A stretch of DNA of 37,254 nucleotides from Verrucomicrobiaceae bacterium (GTDB lineage Bacteria; Verrucomicrobiota; Verrucomicrobiia; Verrucomicrobiales; V1-33), in assembly GCA_027486335.1 (NCBI GenBank), contig JAIXPK010000187.1, positions 1 to 37,254 on the forward strand, given 5' to 3'. Below, in pieces: positions 1 to 9,044 of this stretch (its first letter is position 1; every line of letters begins with the position of its first letter). The position numbers were made by a program, and so were the translations under genes. Below the pieces are notes generated by a model. That model did not search any database. It saw nothing but the letters and a program-made list of their open reading frames with translations, and was not told where the DNA came from.

Positions 1-483
1 CTGGACAATGACAGTGAGGGGTTGATTGTGATGACGAATGACGGGGCGCTGACGCAGAAGCTGACGCATCCGAGTCACAAAGTGGACAAGGAGTACATTG
101 TGACGACGGACCGGCCGTTCCGGAAGGAGATGATTGAGAAGATTCTGAAGGGGATACCGCTGGAGGAAGGATTGGCGAGAGCGGTGGCGGTGCATCCGAT
201 TTCGCCGCGGCGGTTGATTGTGGTTTTGCAGCAGGGATTGAACCGGCAGATTCGGCGGATGTTCGAGGCATTGGGATTTGAGGTGGAGCGACTGATTCGG
301 TCGCGGATCGGGAGTTTGACGATTGAGCATTTGAAGCCTGGGAAGTGGCGGGTGCTGAGGCCTGACGAGGTGAAGCGACTGGGGCAGGAGGCTGGTGGCG
401 AGAAGAGTGCGGCGAAGCGAGTGCCGCGGATTCGGCCGCCGGGAGCGTCGGCTGCGCCGAGTGAGCCTGAAGCTGACGAGTGA
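1..483 (+). CDS. rluF: RluF/RsuA-family 23S rRNA pseudouridine synthase, 5' end missing
   Basis: The reading frame is open from base 1 and starts with LDNDSEGL, the block that carries the catalytic Asp (second codon) in RsuA/RluB/RluE/RluF pseudouridine synthases. The N-terminal S4 RNA-binding domain and first part of the catalytic domain therefore lie upstream of the window. The later block QGLNRQIRRMFEALG matches the RluF type best from memory; RluF modifies U2604 of 23S rRNA. The exact paralogue is inferred and could instead be RluB or RluE. The last 30 or so residues form a Lys/Arg/Pro/Ala-rich tail beyond the catalytic fold, which is common in this family. An internal TTG at 22 is not a plausible start because it would cut off the catalytic Asp. 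About 80 bases separate it from the next gene. Confidence 0.85.
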   Translation: MDNDSEGLIVMTNDGALTQKLTHPSHKVDKEYIVTTDRPFRKEMIEKILKGIPLEEGLARAVAVHPISPRRLIVVLQQGLNRQIRRMFEALGFEVERLIRSRIGSLTIEHLKPGKWRVLRPDEVKRLGQEAGGEKSAAKRVPRIRPPGASAAPSEPEADE

Positions 484-562
484 GTGGTCCGCCTACTTGA
501 CATCCTGTGGACGGAGGTATGCTGAGCCCCCAATTTTGATCGAGTGAACCGCCCCCTGCGAA

Positions 563-1048
563 GTGAAGCACGTTCTATTTGTCTGCACAGGTAATATCTG
601 CCGGAGTCCGATGGCGGAGGGGTTGTTTGCGGAGATGGTGCGGCAGCGGCCGGACGTGGTGGTGAGCAGTGCGGGGTTGAGTGCGGCGGACGGGCAGCGT
701 GCGAGTGCGCACACGGTGGAGGTGCTGAAGCGGGAGGGGATTGATCTTTCGTCGTTCCGGAGCAGCATGATCACGCGGGCGATGGTGCGGGAGGCGACGC
801 ATATTTTCTGCATGACGTCCGGGCACCGTGAGGGGATTGAGATGATGTTTCCGCAGGCGGCGGAGAAGACGTATCTGGTTTGCGAGTTCTGTGCGGATGA
901 TGAGTTGAGGGGGGAGGACGTGCCTGATCCGATCGGGATGGGGCGCGGGGCGTATGAGGAGACATTCCGGACATTGAAGCAGGCGTTGCCGAGTGTGCTG
1001 GCGTACATTGACCAGACGTGGAAGGAGCCGCCGGCGAAAGGATCCTGA
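563..1048 (+). CDS. Low-molecular-weight protein-tyrosine phosphatase
   Basis: A 161-residue protein that begins with the phosphatase P-loop: residues 4-15 read VLFVCTGNICRS, fitting the C-x5-R-S signature, with the nucleophilic Cys and the phosphate-binding Arg present. The general-acid Asp lies in the DPIG segment near residue 120, followed by a Tyr in the usual spacing. Length is close to the family norm of about 150. The start is GTG at 563; no in-frame ATG lies before the P-loop, and the beta strand needs this N-terminus. It probably dephosphorylates protein phosphotyrosine, or phosphoarginine as in the YwlE branch. The gene is followed after 52 bases by the RpiB-GlyA fusion. In Firmicutes ywlE, rpiB and glyA are also neighbours, so this is a conserved neighbourhood rather than chance. 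Confidence 0.9.
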   Translation: MKHVLFVCTGNICRSPMAEGLFAEMVRQRPDVVVSSAGLSAADGQRASAHTVEVLKREGIDLSSFRSSMITRAMVREATHIFCMTSGHREGIEMMFPQAAEKTYLVCEFCADDELRGEDVPDPIGMGRGAYEETFRTLKQALPSVLAYIDQTWKEPPAKGS

Positions 1049-1100
1049 GAGGAGAGAGACAGAAGAGAGATAGAAAAAAGGTATAGAAATAGAGTTTCCC

Positions 1101-2795
1101 ATGCAACCCCCTGAATTTGCTACTGCTGCTGCATCTGACCGAGTGAAACGCATCATTGCCGGTGCTGACCATGGCGGGTATGTTTTGAAGAATGCGCTGG
1201 TGGCGCGGTTGCGTGCGCAGGGTTACGAGGTGGAAGATGTGGGGACGCAGAGCGGGGATCGGGTGGATTATCCTGATTATGCGGAAGTGGTGGCGGCGGC
1301 GGTGCTAGGCGGTGCGGCGGATGCGGGGTTGCTGGTGTGCACGACGGGTATCGGGATGAGCATTGCGGCGAACCGGTATCCGGGGATCATGGCGGCGCTG
1401 ATTCATGATCGCGGGGCGGCGGAGATGACGCGGCGGCACAACAATGCGAACGTGATGGTGTTTGCGGGGTCGACGGCGGAGGAGGAAGCGGCGGCGGCGG
1501 CGCTGACGTTTCTGAGTACGGAGTTCGAGGGTGGGCGGCATGGATGCCGGGTGGAGCGGATGAATGCGGGGATGGCGGCGACGGATCCTGTGATTGCGGG
1601 GATCATTGCGGATGAGGGGCTGCGGCAGCAGAACAACATCGAGCTGATCGCGAGCGAGAATTTTGCGAGTCGTGCGGTGCGCGAGGCGCAGGGTTCGGTC
1701 CTGACTAACAAGTACGCCGAGGGGTATCCCGGGAAGCGGTGGTATGGTGGTTGTGAGAATGTGGACAAGGTGGAGCAGCTGGCGATTGACCGTGCGAAGG
1801 AATTGTTCGGGGCGGAGCATGCGAATGTGCAGCCGCATTCCGGGAGCCAGGCGAATGCGGCGGTGTATTTTGCGTTTTTGAATCACGGCGATCCGATTCT
1901 GGCGATGAATCTGGCGCATGGCGGGCATTTGACGCATGGGAACCCGGCGAATTTCTCGGGGAAATTCTATACGATTCATGCGTACGGGGTTGGTGAGAAT
2001 GACGGGTTGATCAATTATGATGAACTGGCGGCGAAGGCGCTGGAGGTGAGGCCGAAGATGATCACGGCGGGTGCGAGTGCGTATCCGCGGGTGATTGATT
2101 TTGCGAGGATGGCGGAGATTGCGAAGAGTGTTGGGGCGTTGTTGTTTGTGGACATGGCGCACATTGCGGGGCTGGTGGCGGGCGGGGTGCATCCGAGTCC
2201 GGTGCCGTATGCGGATTTTGTGACGACGACGACGCACAAGAGCCTGAGGGGGCCGCGTGGCGGGTTGATTCTGTGCAAGGCGGAGCATGCGAAGAAGATT
2301 GATTCGATGGTGTTCCCGGGGGTGCAGGGCGGGCCGCTGATGCATGTGATTGCGGCGAAGGCGATTTGTCTTGGGGAGGCGCTGCGGCCTGGGTTCCGGG
2401 AGTATCAGGAGCAGATTGTGAAGAATGCGCGGGCGCTTGCGGCTGGGTTGACGGGGCATGGGTACCGGCTGGCGAGTGGCGGGACGGACAATCACCTGAT
2501 GCTATTGGATCTGCGGCCGCAGGGGTTGGATGGAAAGATTGCTCAGGAGGCGCTGGATGAGGCTGGGATCACGGTGAACAAGAACAGCATTCCGTTTGAT
2601 ACGGCGAGTCCGTTCAAGCCGAGCGGGATTCGGCTAGGGACGCCGGCGGTGACGACGCGTGGGATGAAGGAAGCGGAGATGGGGGTGATTGCGGATCTGA
2701 TTCATGAGGCGCTGACGCACCGCGAGGATGTGGCGCGGCTGCATGCGATCCGGGAGCGGGTGGTGGCGTTGAACCGCGGGTTTCCGCTGCCTTGA
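1101..2795 (+). CDS. rpiB-glyA: Ribose-5-phosphate isomerase B fused to serine hydroxymethyltransferase
   Basis: One 564-residue frame encodes two enzymes. Residues about 15-150 are RpiB: GADHGG near residue 21, VDYPDY near 55, the catalytic Cys80 in [13 protein letters not shown], and the HNNANV block near 113. Residues about 155-564 are a complete serine hydroxymethyltransferase: ELIASENF (181-188), [15 protein letters not shown], the DMAHIAG segment, and [14 protein letters not shown] with the PLP-binding Lys380. RpiB interconverts ribose-5-P and ribulose-5-P; GlyA moves a one-carbon unit from serine to tetrahydrofolate. No stop or frameshift separates the domains. ATG codons at 1560 and 1572 lie at the junction and could allow internal initiation of GlyA alone, but no strong ribosome site is seen there. 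The start ATG at 1101 follows a purine-rich leader; GTG 1143 is an alternative. The Gly after Cys in most RpiB active sites is Thr here. Confidence 0.93.
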   Translation: MQPPEFATAAASDRVKRIIAGADHGGYVLKNALVARLRAQGYEVEDVGTQSGDRVDYPDYAEVVAAAVLGGAADAGLLVCTTGIGMSIAANRYPGIMAALIHDRGAAEMTRRHNNANVMVFAGSTAEEEAAAAALTFLSTEFEGGRHGCRVERMNAGMAATDPVIAGIIADEGLRQQNNIELIASENFASRAVREAQGSVLTNKYAEGYPGKRWYGGCENVDKVEQLAIDRAKELFGAEHANVQPHSGSQANAAVYFAFLNHGDPILAMNLAHGGHLTHGNPANFSGKFYTIHAYGVGENDGLINYDELAAKALEVRPKMITAGASAYPRVIDFARMAEIAKSVGALLFVDMAHIAGLVAGGVHPSPVPYADFVTTTTHKSLRGPRGGLILCKAEHAKKIDSMVFPGVQGGPLMHVIAAKAICLGEALRPGFREYQEQIVKNARALAAGLTGHGYRLASGGTDNHLMLLDLRPQGLDGKIAQEALDEAGITVNKNSIPFDTASPFKPSGIRLGTPAVTTRGMKEAEMGVIADLIHEALTHREDVARLHAIRERVVALNRGFPLP

Positions 2796-2898
2796 GGCTG
2801 CGGGGCCGTGGACGTTGCGGGTGTGCGTGAGCGCTTGCGCCGGAAGGTGACGGGCGTGAGTGGAGAGCCCGCCTGAACATCCAGCGGAGAGAACATCC

Positions 2899-4905
2899 AT
2901 GCTGCTATCCAGGCTTCGCCAATCCCGTTTCGGGCTCCCGGTCATTTATGCTATGCTGCTGTGTCTGCTGGGGCAGGTGCTGCGGCTGGTGATCTGGCTG
3001 GAGTTTGCGCGGCAGACCCCGATGAGTGGGGGTGAGGCGGTGCAGTTGGTGCTGACGGGGCTGCATGTGGATGTGGTGACGGCGCTGGCGGTGACGACGC
3101 CGCTGGCGATCTGGTGTGCGTTGAGGAAGCGGCCGTGGGAAGGGACGCGGGCGCGGCGGGTGCTGTTTGTGATGGCGTGTGCGGCGTGGAGCGTGCAGGT
3201 GTTTCTGTTCATCACGGAGTATTATTTTTTTGAGGAATTTCTGTCGCGGTTCAACACGGTGGCGATCGACTATCTGATTTATCCGACGGAGGTGACGACG
3301 AATTTGTGGGAGTCCTATCCATTGGGGAGACTGGTGGTGGCGGCGGTGGCGATGGGGAGTCTGCTGGCGTGGGTTGGATTCCGATGGAGTCCGCCGCGGG
3401 CTAAGGGTGGGGAGCGGTTAGGCAAGCGGTGGGGGCGGGCGATGGTGTGGCTGGCGGTGGTGGCGTGCGGCGTGCTGACGGTGAATCAGAGCCGGTTGCG
3501 GGTGAGCCGGGAGCGGATTGTGAATGAGGTGGCGGTGAACGGGGCGGTATCCGGGGCGATCGCGGAGTTGTCGCGGAATCTTCCGTACGATGCGTTTTAT
3601 GCGACGCTGGAGGTTGGAGCGGCGGTGAAGAGGGCGCGATTGGCGCTGACGAGTCCGGGGGTGGAGTTTGTGCATCCGGAGGCCCCGGCGGTGCCTGGTG
3701 GTGGGAAGACGGATGAGGAGTGGCTGGATGCGGTGAGGCGGTCGCTGGTGAGGCGGGTGCCGGGGGATGCAGCGAAGCCGAGGCTGAACGTGTGCATTAT
3801 TCTGGAGGAGAGCCTTGGGAGTGAGTTCTGGGGTTGTCTGGGGGCGAAGAACCGGGCTGGGGAACCGATCTCGATGACCCGGAGGATGGACAAGCTGGCG
3901 ACTGGTGAGGGATTGCTGTTTGAGAATCTGTGGGCGGACGGGAACCGGACGATCCGGGGGTTTGAGGGCGTGTTTTCGAGTTTCCCGCCATTGCCTGGGG
4001 ATGCGATTCTGGCGCGGGATCGGACGGAGAATGTGGAGACGATTGCGCGGGTGCTGAAGCGTGATGGTTACCGGACCTTGTTTCTGTATGGCGGGCGGGG
4101 GACGTTTGATTTCATCAAGAGCTACACGGGGCAGAACGGGTGGGACGGGTTGATTGAGCAGGATGATTTCGTGAATCCGGCCCACACGACGGCGTGGGGG
4201 GTATCGGATGAGGATCTGCTGGGTCGGGGGATTGAGGAGATGCGGGCGCTGCACGGGAAGGGCGAGCCGTTTCTGGTGTCGTTCATGACGGTGTCGAATC
4301 ACCGGCCGTATACGTTTCCTGAGGGGAGGATCAAGGATGCGCCGAATCCGTCGGATCGGCGGCCGGCGGTGCGGTATGCGGACTGGGCGCTGGGGGACTT
4401 TTTCAAGAAGGCGAAGAAGGAAGCGTTCTGGAAGGACACGATTTTCGTGGTGGTGGCGGATCACGGGGCGCGGGTGTACGGGAGCCAGCAGATTCCGCTG
4501 ACGAGTTACCGGATTCCGATGGTTGTGCTGGGGCCTGCGGCGGTGCCGGGGGCGCGGCGGGTGGACACTCTGGGGTGCCAGCTGGATGTGACGCCGACGA
4601 TTCTGGGATTGATCGGGCGGCCTTATGAGAGCTTGTTTTTCGGGTCGGATCTACTGGCGGAGGGAAGGCCGAGGCGTGTGCTGATGCATCACAACCGGTC
4701 GGTGGGGATTTACCGTGATGAACGGCTGGCGGTGTTCGGGTTGAATAGCACGGTGACGTATTATCGGGGGGATGCGCGGACGGGGTTGCTGGAGACGATG
4801 AGTGAGCCTGACGGCGTGGCGTTGGAGATGGCGGAGGAAGGGAAGTCGTTGTTTCAGGTGGCGGACCTGCTGTATATGAACCGGCGGTACCGGCTGGACC
4901 CGTGA
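2899..4905 (+). CDS. LtaS-type phosphoglycerol/phosphoethanolamine transferase-like membrane enzyme
   Basis: Built like LtaS: five predicted N-terminal helices (about residues 12-34, 48-74, 88-108, 144-160 and 181-196), then an alkaline-phosphatase-fold domain on the outer face of the membrane. Catalytic features are Glu303 in ILEESLG (metal), Thr351 in GNRTIRG (nucleophile position), His468 in SNHRPY and Asp521-His522 in VADHG (metal). The family transfers phosphoglycerol, phosphoethanolamine or similar groups onto envelope polymers or lipids; the substrate here cannot be read from sequence. ATG 2899 is chosen over GTG 2860 because GGAGAG lies about 7 bases upstream. The length of 668 residues suits the family. 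The next gene is an LptF/LptG permease about 90 bases downstream, so a role in decorating lipopolysaccharide or another outer-envelope glycan is a reasonable inference. Confidence 0.85.
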   Translation: MLLSRLRQSRFGLPVIYAMLLCLLGQVLRLVIWLEFARQTPMSGGEAVQLVLTGLHVDVVTALAVTTPLAIWCALRKRPWEGTRARRVLFVMACAAWSVQVFLFITEYYFFEEFLSRFNTVAIDYLIYPTEVTTNLWESYPLGRLVVAAVAMGSLLAWVGFRWSPPRAKGGERLGKRWGRAMVWLAVVACGVLTVNQSRLRVSRERIVNEVAVNGAVSGAIAELSRNLPYDAFYATLEVGAAVKRARLALTSPGVEFVHPEAPAVPGGGKTDEEWLDAVRRSLVRRVPGDAAKPRLNVCIILEESLGSEFWGCLGAKNRAGEPISMTRRMDKLATGEGLLFENLWADGNRTIRGFEGVFSSFPPLPGDAILARDRTENVETIARVLKRDGYRTLFLYGGRGTFDFIKSYTGQNGWDGLIEQDDFVNPAHTTAWGVSDEDLLGRGIEEMRALHGKGEPFLVSFMTVSNHRPYTFPEGRIKDAPNPSDRRPAVRYADWALGDFFKKAKKEAFWKDTIFVVVADHGARVYGSQQIPLTSYRIPMVVLGPAAVPGARRVDTLGCQLDVTPTILGLIGRPYESLFFGSDLLAEGRPRRVLMHHNRSVGIYRDERLAVFGLNSTVTYYRGDARTGLLETMSEPDGVALEMAEEGKSLFQVADLLYMNRRYRLDP

Positions 4906-4995
4906 GCTGGGCGCGGGTGGTGGTGGTGTGGTGGATTGACTCGCCGGTTGACGCTGGGGGAACGAGCGGGCACGGGAAATGAACGAGTTCTGCCG

Positions 4996-6717
4996 ATGCC
5001 TTCGAGAATTGCTGTGGTTACAACTGCTGTCCGGGAGATGGTTGGGGCGGCCCTGCGCGGGGTTAGGGCGGTGCCGTGGCTGGCGAGTGTGCTGGGGCTG
5101 GTGGGAGTGGGGTTGTTCACGTGGCTGACCTTGCGGGACATGAGGGGGCTGGCGTCGGACGGGATGGCGGCGGAGCATGTGCGGTTTGTGAGACGGCCGG
5201 AGGAGCGGTGGAGCATGATGGCGGTGTTTTTCCGCGAGCATATCCGGCTGGGGACGTGGTGTCTGCTGCCGGGGCTGGTGGCGGCGCTGCTGCGGTTGCG
5301 GGGTCGGGATCTGGTGCTGCCGGTGACGCTGGCGGGGCTGTGGGTGGCGCTGGCGTGGGTGGGCGGGGATTTTCTGACGAACTGGGAGAACGTGCGGTAT
5401 GATCCGATGGGGATGGATGCGTCACCGGGGCCGTATTTTGTGAAATTGGGACTGATGGTGCTGCTGGCGCTGAGTCCGGCAGTGCTGCTGCTGCTGTATC
5501 ACGGGAGCAGTCTGATGGACCGGTATCTGGTGAGGAATTTTGCGGTGCCGTTTTTTCTGTGCACCGGGGGGATTGCGGGGATCATGATCACGATGGATCT
5601 GCTGAATCATGCGAATGATTTTGTGGAGGTGAAGTTCGGGGTGGGGGAGGTGCTGGGTTTTTATGTGAGGCAACTGCCGCATATTCTGACGACGATTGTG
5701 GAGCCGGCGCTGCTGCTGGCGACCTTGTATGCGTTAGGGAAGATGTCGCGGCACAACGAACTGATTTCGATGATCAGTGCGGGGCGGAGTGTGGTGCGGG
5801 TGCTGATGCCGCTGTTTGTGGCCGGGCTGTGGTGTTCGCTGGTGGTGCTGGCGTTGAATTTCGAGATGGCACCGCAGGCGCAGCGGGTACAGGAGCAGAT
5901 CCTGAAGGAGGCGAGGGATACGGTGCGGGGGAAGGGGAAGAAGAAGCTGATGGCGGAGGCGGATCAGACGAGCACATATAACGTGCTGTACCGGAACCGG
6001 GAGGCGCACCGGACGTGGTACATCTGGAAGGTGAGCCTAACGCCGCGGGAGGCGAGCCGGTTTACGGAAGTGTGGCTGCTGGAGCAGAATGAGAAAGGCG
6101 AGATGGAGCGGGCGATTTTTGCGCGGAATGCGCGATGGAGTCCGGGGAGTGGGGTGTGGCGGTTTTATCAGGCGTGGGAGTATGGGTTTACGGGTGGGGT
6201 GCCGGCGGTACGGCTGGAGCATCCGCGGCGGGTGTACAAGGAATTGATCGAGGTGACGGAGCCGGTGTGGTCGGAGACGCCGGGGATTATTCTGAGCAAT
6301 CGGTTGGATCCGGAGCATCTGGGTGTGCCGGAGCTGCTGTCGTGGCTGCGGACGAACGAGGCGTTGCCGGAGTCGACTCGGGCGCGGTTTGCGGTGGCGC
6401 GGCACTGGCGGCTGGCGTTGCCGTTCCGGTGTTTTCTGATGGTGCTGATAGCGGCACCGCTGGGGATTGTGGCGTCGCGGCGGAACATGCTGGGTGGGGT
6501 GTCTGCGGCGGTGGGGTTGTTTGTGCTGGCGTTTTTCCTGTCGACGGTGGTTTTGAAGGCTGGGGAGGGCGGGTATTTGAAGCCGGTGGCGGCGGCGTGG
6601 GCGGTGAATGGGGCGTGTGCGGTGGCGGGGTGCTGGATTTTGTATTTCCGGGCGGCGGGGCGGCCGATACCGTCGTTGAATCCGTTCCGGTGGTTCCGGC
6701 GCGAGGCGGTGTTGTGA
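4996..6717 (+). CDS. LptF/LptG (YjgP/YjgQ) family permease with an extra N-terminal membrane region
   Basis: The segment that starts MDRYLVRNFAVPFFL (about residues 168-182) opens a typical LptF/LptG domain: three helices, a periplasmic beta-rich part around codons 290-450, and three more helices near the C-terminus (for example MVLIAAPLGIVASRR). These subunits, with LptB and LptC, extract lipopolysaccharide from the inner membrane. About 165 residues precede this domain and hold roughly four more hydrophobic helices; canonical LptF/G proteins are about 360 residues and lack them. Start is uncertain: ATG 4996 is used, TTG 4936 would add 20 polar residues. Neither has a convincing ribosome site. 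Only one such permease is seen here; its partner must be elsewhere or the complex may be homodimeric. The adjacent LtaS-like enzyme suggests an envelope-assembly pair. Confidence 0.85.
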   Translation: MPSRIAVVTTAVREMVGAALRGVRAVPWLASVLGLVGVGLFTWLTLRDMRGLASDGMAAEHVRFVRRPEERWSMMAVFFREHIRLGTWCLLPGLVAALLRLRGRDLVLPVTLAGLWVALAWVGGDFLTNWENVRYDPMGMDASPGPYFVKLGLMVLLALSPAVLLLLYHGSSLMDRYLVRNFAVPFFLCTGGIAGIMITMDLLNHANDFVEVKFGVGEVLGFYVRQLPHILTTIVEPALLLATLYALGKMSRHNELISMISAGRSVVRVLMPLFVAGLWCSLVVLALNFEMAPQAQRVQEQILKEARDTVRGKGKKKLMAEADQTSTYNVLYRNREAHRTWYIWKVSLTPREASRFTEVWLLEQNEKGEMERAIFARNARWSPGSGVWRFYQAWEYGFTGGVPAVRLEHPRRVYKELIEVTEPVWSETPGIILSNRLDPEHLGVPELLSWLRTNEALPESTRARFAVARHWRLALPFRCFLMVLIAAPLGIVASRRNMLGGVSAAVGLFVLAFFLSTVVLKAGEGGYLKPVAAAWAVNGACAVAGCWILYFRAAGRPIPSLNPFRWFRREAVL

Positions 6718-6745
6718 AGGCGGGGATTGGTATTACGATGTGGGA

Positions 6746-7132
6746 ATGAAGACGAAGCAGCGAGAGCAGACGGTGGTGGTGCTGGGGGCGTCGGCGGATC
6801 CGGAGCGCTATGCGTACCGGGCGGTGGCGTTGCTGGTGGAGCACGGGCACCGGGTGATTCCGGTGCATCCCGCGCTAGCGGAGGTGCAGGGGATTTCGGT
6901 GGTTAGGAGTCTTGAGGAGATCGGGGAGCGGGTGGACACCCTGACGCTTTATGTGGGTCCGGCGCGGCTGGCGGCGCTGATTCCGGCGATGGTGGGGTTG
7001 CGGCCCGGGCGGGTGATTTTCAATCCGGGGACTGAGAGTGCGGAAGTGGCGGCGGCACTGGATGCGGCGGGGATTCCGTGGGAGGAAGCGTGCACGCTGG
7101 TGATGCTGCGGACCGGGCAATTTGATTTTTAA
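6746..7132 (+). CDS. CoA-binding domain protein (YccU-like Rossmann fold)
   Basis: A 128-residue single-domain protein. VVVLGASADPERYAYRAV near residues 9-26 is the glycine-containing nucleotide-binding turn of the CoA-binding family, and VIFNPGTES near residue 89 is its second conserved block. It resembles the CoA-binding domain of succinyl-CoA synthetase alpha subunits and stand-alone YccU proteins. The cellular role of such stand-alone domains is poorly defined. ATG 6746 is preferred over the in-frame GTG at 6740 two codons earlier. It lies 28 bases after the permease gene and its stop overlaps the ribosome site of the next gene, so the two downstream genes are probably co-transcribed. Confidence 0.85.
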   Translation: MKTKQREQTVVVLGASADPERYAYRAVALLVEHGHRVIPVHPALAEVQGISVVRSLEEIGERVDTLTLYVGPARLAALIPAMVGLRPGRVIFNPGTESAEVAAALDAAGIPWEEACTLVMLRTGQFDF

Positions 7133-7135
7133 GGA
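7131..7135 (+). promoter_or_regulatory. Ribosome binding site AAGGA overlapping a stop codon
   Basis: AAGGA begins inside the TAA stop (7130-7132) of the CoA-binding gene and lies 7 bases before ATG 7143. It decides the start of the TIM-barrel gene and suggests that ribosomes ending the first gene restart on the second. Confidence 0.6.
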
Positions 7136-7142
7136 TATGAAG

Positions 7143-8027
7143 ATGAAGCCTGCGATTGGGACGGTGGTGAGAGGTTGGGAGCGGACGCCTGAGGTGATTC
7201 GCGGGTTGGCGGAGCATGGGTTTGAGTGCTGGCAGCCGGCGTTTCCGCTGAAGCACGGGCCGATGCCGCCGTTGCTGCCGATGGCAGGGGAGATTCGGGC
7301 GGTTTGCGAGGAGACGGGGACATTTGTGAGTGCGCTGGGGGTTTATGGGAATCCGCTGGATGGGGGCGAGCGCGGGGAGGAATCGCGGCGGTGTCTGAGG
7401 GAGGCGATGGATGCGGCTGAGGAGATAGGGACTGGGGTGATCGGGTGTTTTGCGGGGCGGGTGCCGTGGGCGTCGATACCGGAGTCGGTGGAGAGGTTTC
7501 GGGAAGTGTGGATGCCGCTGGCGGAGGAGGCGGCGGAGCGCGGGCTGGCGTTTGCGTTTGAGAACTGCCAGCAGGGAGGGACGTGGGAGCGCGGGGATTG
7601 GAACATGGCGCACCAGCCGGATGCGTGGAGGCTGATGTTCGAGGCGGTGCCGTTGCCTTCGTTAGGACTGGAGTGGGAACCGGCGCATCAGATGTGTCTG
7701 CTGATTGATCCGGTGAGGCAGCTGGAGGAATGGGCTCCGCGGGTGCTGCATGTGCATGGGAAGGATGCGAACGTGCACAGGGACGTGCTAGCGGTGCATG
7801 GGGTGAGCAGTCCGGAGCGGTTTGCGTGGCACCGGACGCCTGGGTTCGGGGACAGCGACTGGACGGAGATCATGGAGATCCTTGTGAGGGGCGGTTCGAG
7901 GGCGGCGATCGCGATCGAGGGGTTTCACGACCCTGTTTACCGCGGCGAGCGGGAGCTGGAGGGGCAACTGGCGGCGCTGGCGTATCTGAAGGCGTGCCGT
8001 CAGAGGATGAGCATGCAGTCGCCGTAG
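7143..8027 (+). CDS. Sugar phosphate isomerase/epimerase-like TIM-barrel protein
   Basis: A 294-residue protein with the pattern of the xylose-isomerase-like TIM-barrel superfamily: strand FAFENCQQGG (metal-binding Glu position), LGLEWEPAHQ, VLHVHGKDA with the His/Lys/Asp strand end, and a terminal AIAIEGFHDP. Proteins of this group isomerise or epimerise sugars and inositols or cleave keto-intermediates; the substrate is not identifiable. Three starts are possible (TTG 7122, ATG 7137, ATG 7143). ATG 7143 is chosen because AAGGA at 7131-7135 sits 7 bases upstream, and this site overlaps the stop codon of the preceding gene, which suggests translational coupling. The 3' end overlaps the converging queA gene by 28 bases, so there is no room for a separate terminator. 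Confidence 0.8.
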   Translation: MKPAIGTVVRGWERTPEVIRGLAEHGFECWQPAFPLKHGPMPPLLPMAGEIRAVCEETGTFVSALGVYGNPLDGGERGEESRRCLREAMDAAEEIGTGVIGCFAGRVPWASIPESVERFREVWMPLAEEAAERGLAFAFENCQQGGTWERGDWNMAHQPDAWRLMFEAVPLPSLGLEWEPAHQMCLLIDPVRQLEEWAPRVLHVHGKDANVHRDVLAVHGVSSPERFAWHRTPGFGDSDWTEIMEILVRGGSRAAIAIEGFHDPVYRGERELEGQLAALAYLKACRQRMSMQSP

Positions 8028-8983
8028 CTGTAGAAGCGGTAGCGTTCGGCGACGGCGGCGGCGTAGGCGGCTTTCATGAGGTCGGTGCCTGCCATGGCGG
8101 AGACGAGCATGAAGAGTGTGGATTTTGGCAGGTGGAAGTTAGTGAGGAGGGCGTCGGCGCGTTGGAACGACCATGGCGGGTGAATGAAGATCGCGGTATC
8201 GCCGTGGTGCGGGGTGACGGCTCCGTGGGTGGCGGCGCAGTGTTCGAGGACGCGGGTGACGGTGGTGCCGATGGCGATGCGGCGGGAGGCGGATTCGATG
8301 GCGGCGGCGGCATCGGGGGTGATTTCGTAGCGTTCGCGGTGCATGACGTGGTCGGTGATGACGTCTGCTTTGACTGGTTGGAACGTGCCTGCGCCGACGT
8401 GGAGAGTGATGGCGGTGTGGGGGATGGTGGATAGGATTTCCGGGGTGAAGTGGAGCCCGGCGGTGGGGGCAGCGACGGCGTCGGCGGCATCGCGGCGTGC
8501 GTAGACTGTCTGATAGCGTTCGTCGTCCTCGGTGTCGTCGTCGCGCTGCATGTAGTGCGGGAGCGGGAGGTGGCCGAATTTCTGTTCGTCGGGGATGGCG
8601 TCGAAGTGGATGAGGCGGGTGCCGTCCGGTTCGACGGCGGTGACGGTGCCGGTGCAGCCGCCGATGGTCAGGGAATGGCCCTCACGCATGCGTTTGCCTG
8701 GTTTGACCATGCATTGCCAGTCGACGGGGGTGACGGCGTTGAGTCGGAGGATTTCGATGCGGCCGTCGTCGGAGAAGAAGCGGGCGCGGGCGACGCGGAC
8801 ATTGTTGAGGACGACGAGGTCGCCTTGGTGGAGGAAGGAAGGGAAGTCGCGGAAGCTGCGGTGTTCGAAGGATTGGGCGTTGCGGTGGACGACGAGCATG
8901 CGGGAGGCGTCGCGCTGCGGGAGCGGGCGGCTGGCGATGAGTTCGGGCGGAAGGTGGTAGTCGAAGTCGTCGGTGCGGAGCAT
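8000..8983 (-). CDS. queA: tRNA preQ1(34) S-adenosylmethionine ribosyltransferase-isomerase QueA
   Basis: A 327-residue protein. The N-terminus LRTDDFDYHLPPELIASRPL is the typical QueA opening (D-F-D-Y-x-L-P-x-E-L-I-A), and the middle has AAPTAGLHFTPE and LHVGAGTFQPVK, both hallmark blocks. LTNFHLPKSTLFMLVSA near the C-terminus is also conserved. QueA transfers the ribosyl part of SAM onto 7-aminomethyl-7-deazaguanine at position 34 of tRNA to give epoxyqueuosine. queE, which acts much earlier in the same pathway, is 7 kb away, so the window carries two unlinked queuosine genes. It is the last gene of a leftward CPBP protease > thiL > queA run, 61 bases after thiL. Length is slightly short of the usual 340-350 but all blocks are present. 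Confidence 0.95.
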   Translation of the reverse strand: MLRTDDFDYHLPPELIASRPLPQRDASRMLVVHRNAQSFEHRSFRDFPSFLHQGDLVVLNNVRVARARFFSDDGRIEILRLNAVTPVDWQCMVKPGKRMREGHSLTIGGCTGTVTAVEPDGTRLIHFDAIPDEQKFGHLPLPHYMQRDDDTEDDERYQTVYARRDAADAVAAPTAGLHFTPEILSTIPHTAITLHVGAGTFQPVKADVITDHVMHRERYEITPDAAAAIESASRRIAIGTTVTRVLEHCAATHGAVTPHHGDTAIFIHPPWSFQRADALLTNFHLPKSTLFMLVSAMAGTDLMKAAYAAAVAERYRFYSYGDCMLIL

Positions 8984-9044
8984 GGGGGAGGAGGGTGCGC
9001 GTGGGGGTGTTGGGGGGAGAGGCGGAAAAGAGAGCGCCGAGGAA

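Noticed and set aside
1305-2495. Long - strand frame (about 396 codons) opposite the RpiB-GlyA gene
   Set aside because: It is rich in Arg, Pro and His with no domain, and mirrors the coding frame. The strong strand bias removes stops on the opposite strand and produces such shadows across the window.
8000-8027. 28-base overlap of the TIM-barrel gene and queA
   Set aside because: Both proteins fit their families at these ends, and small convergent overlaps are ordinary.
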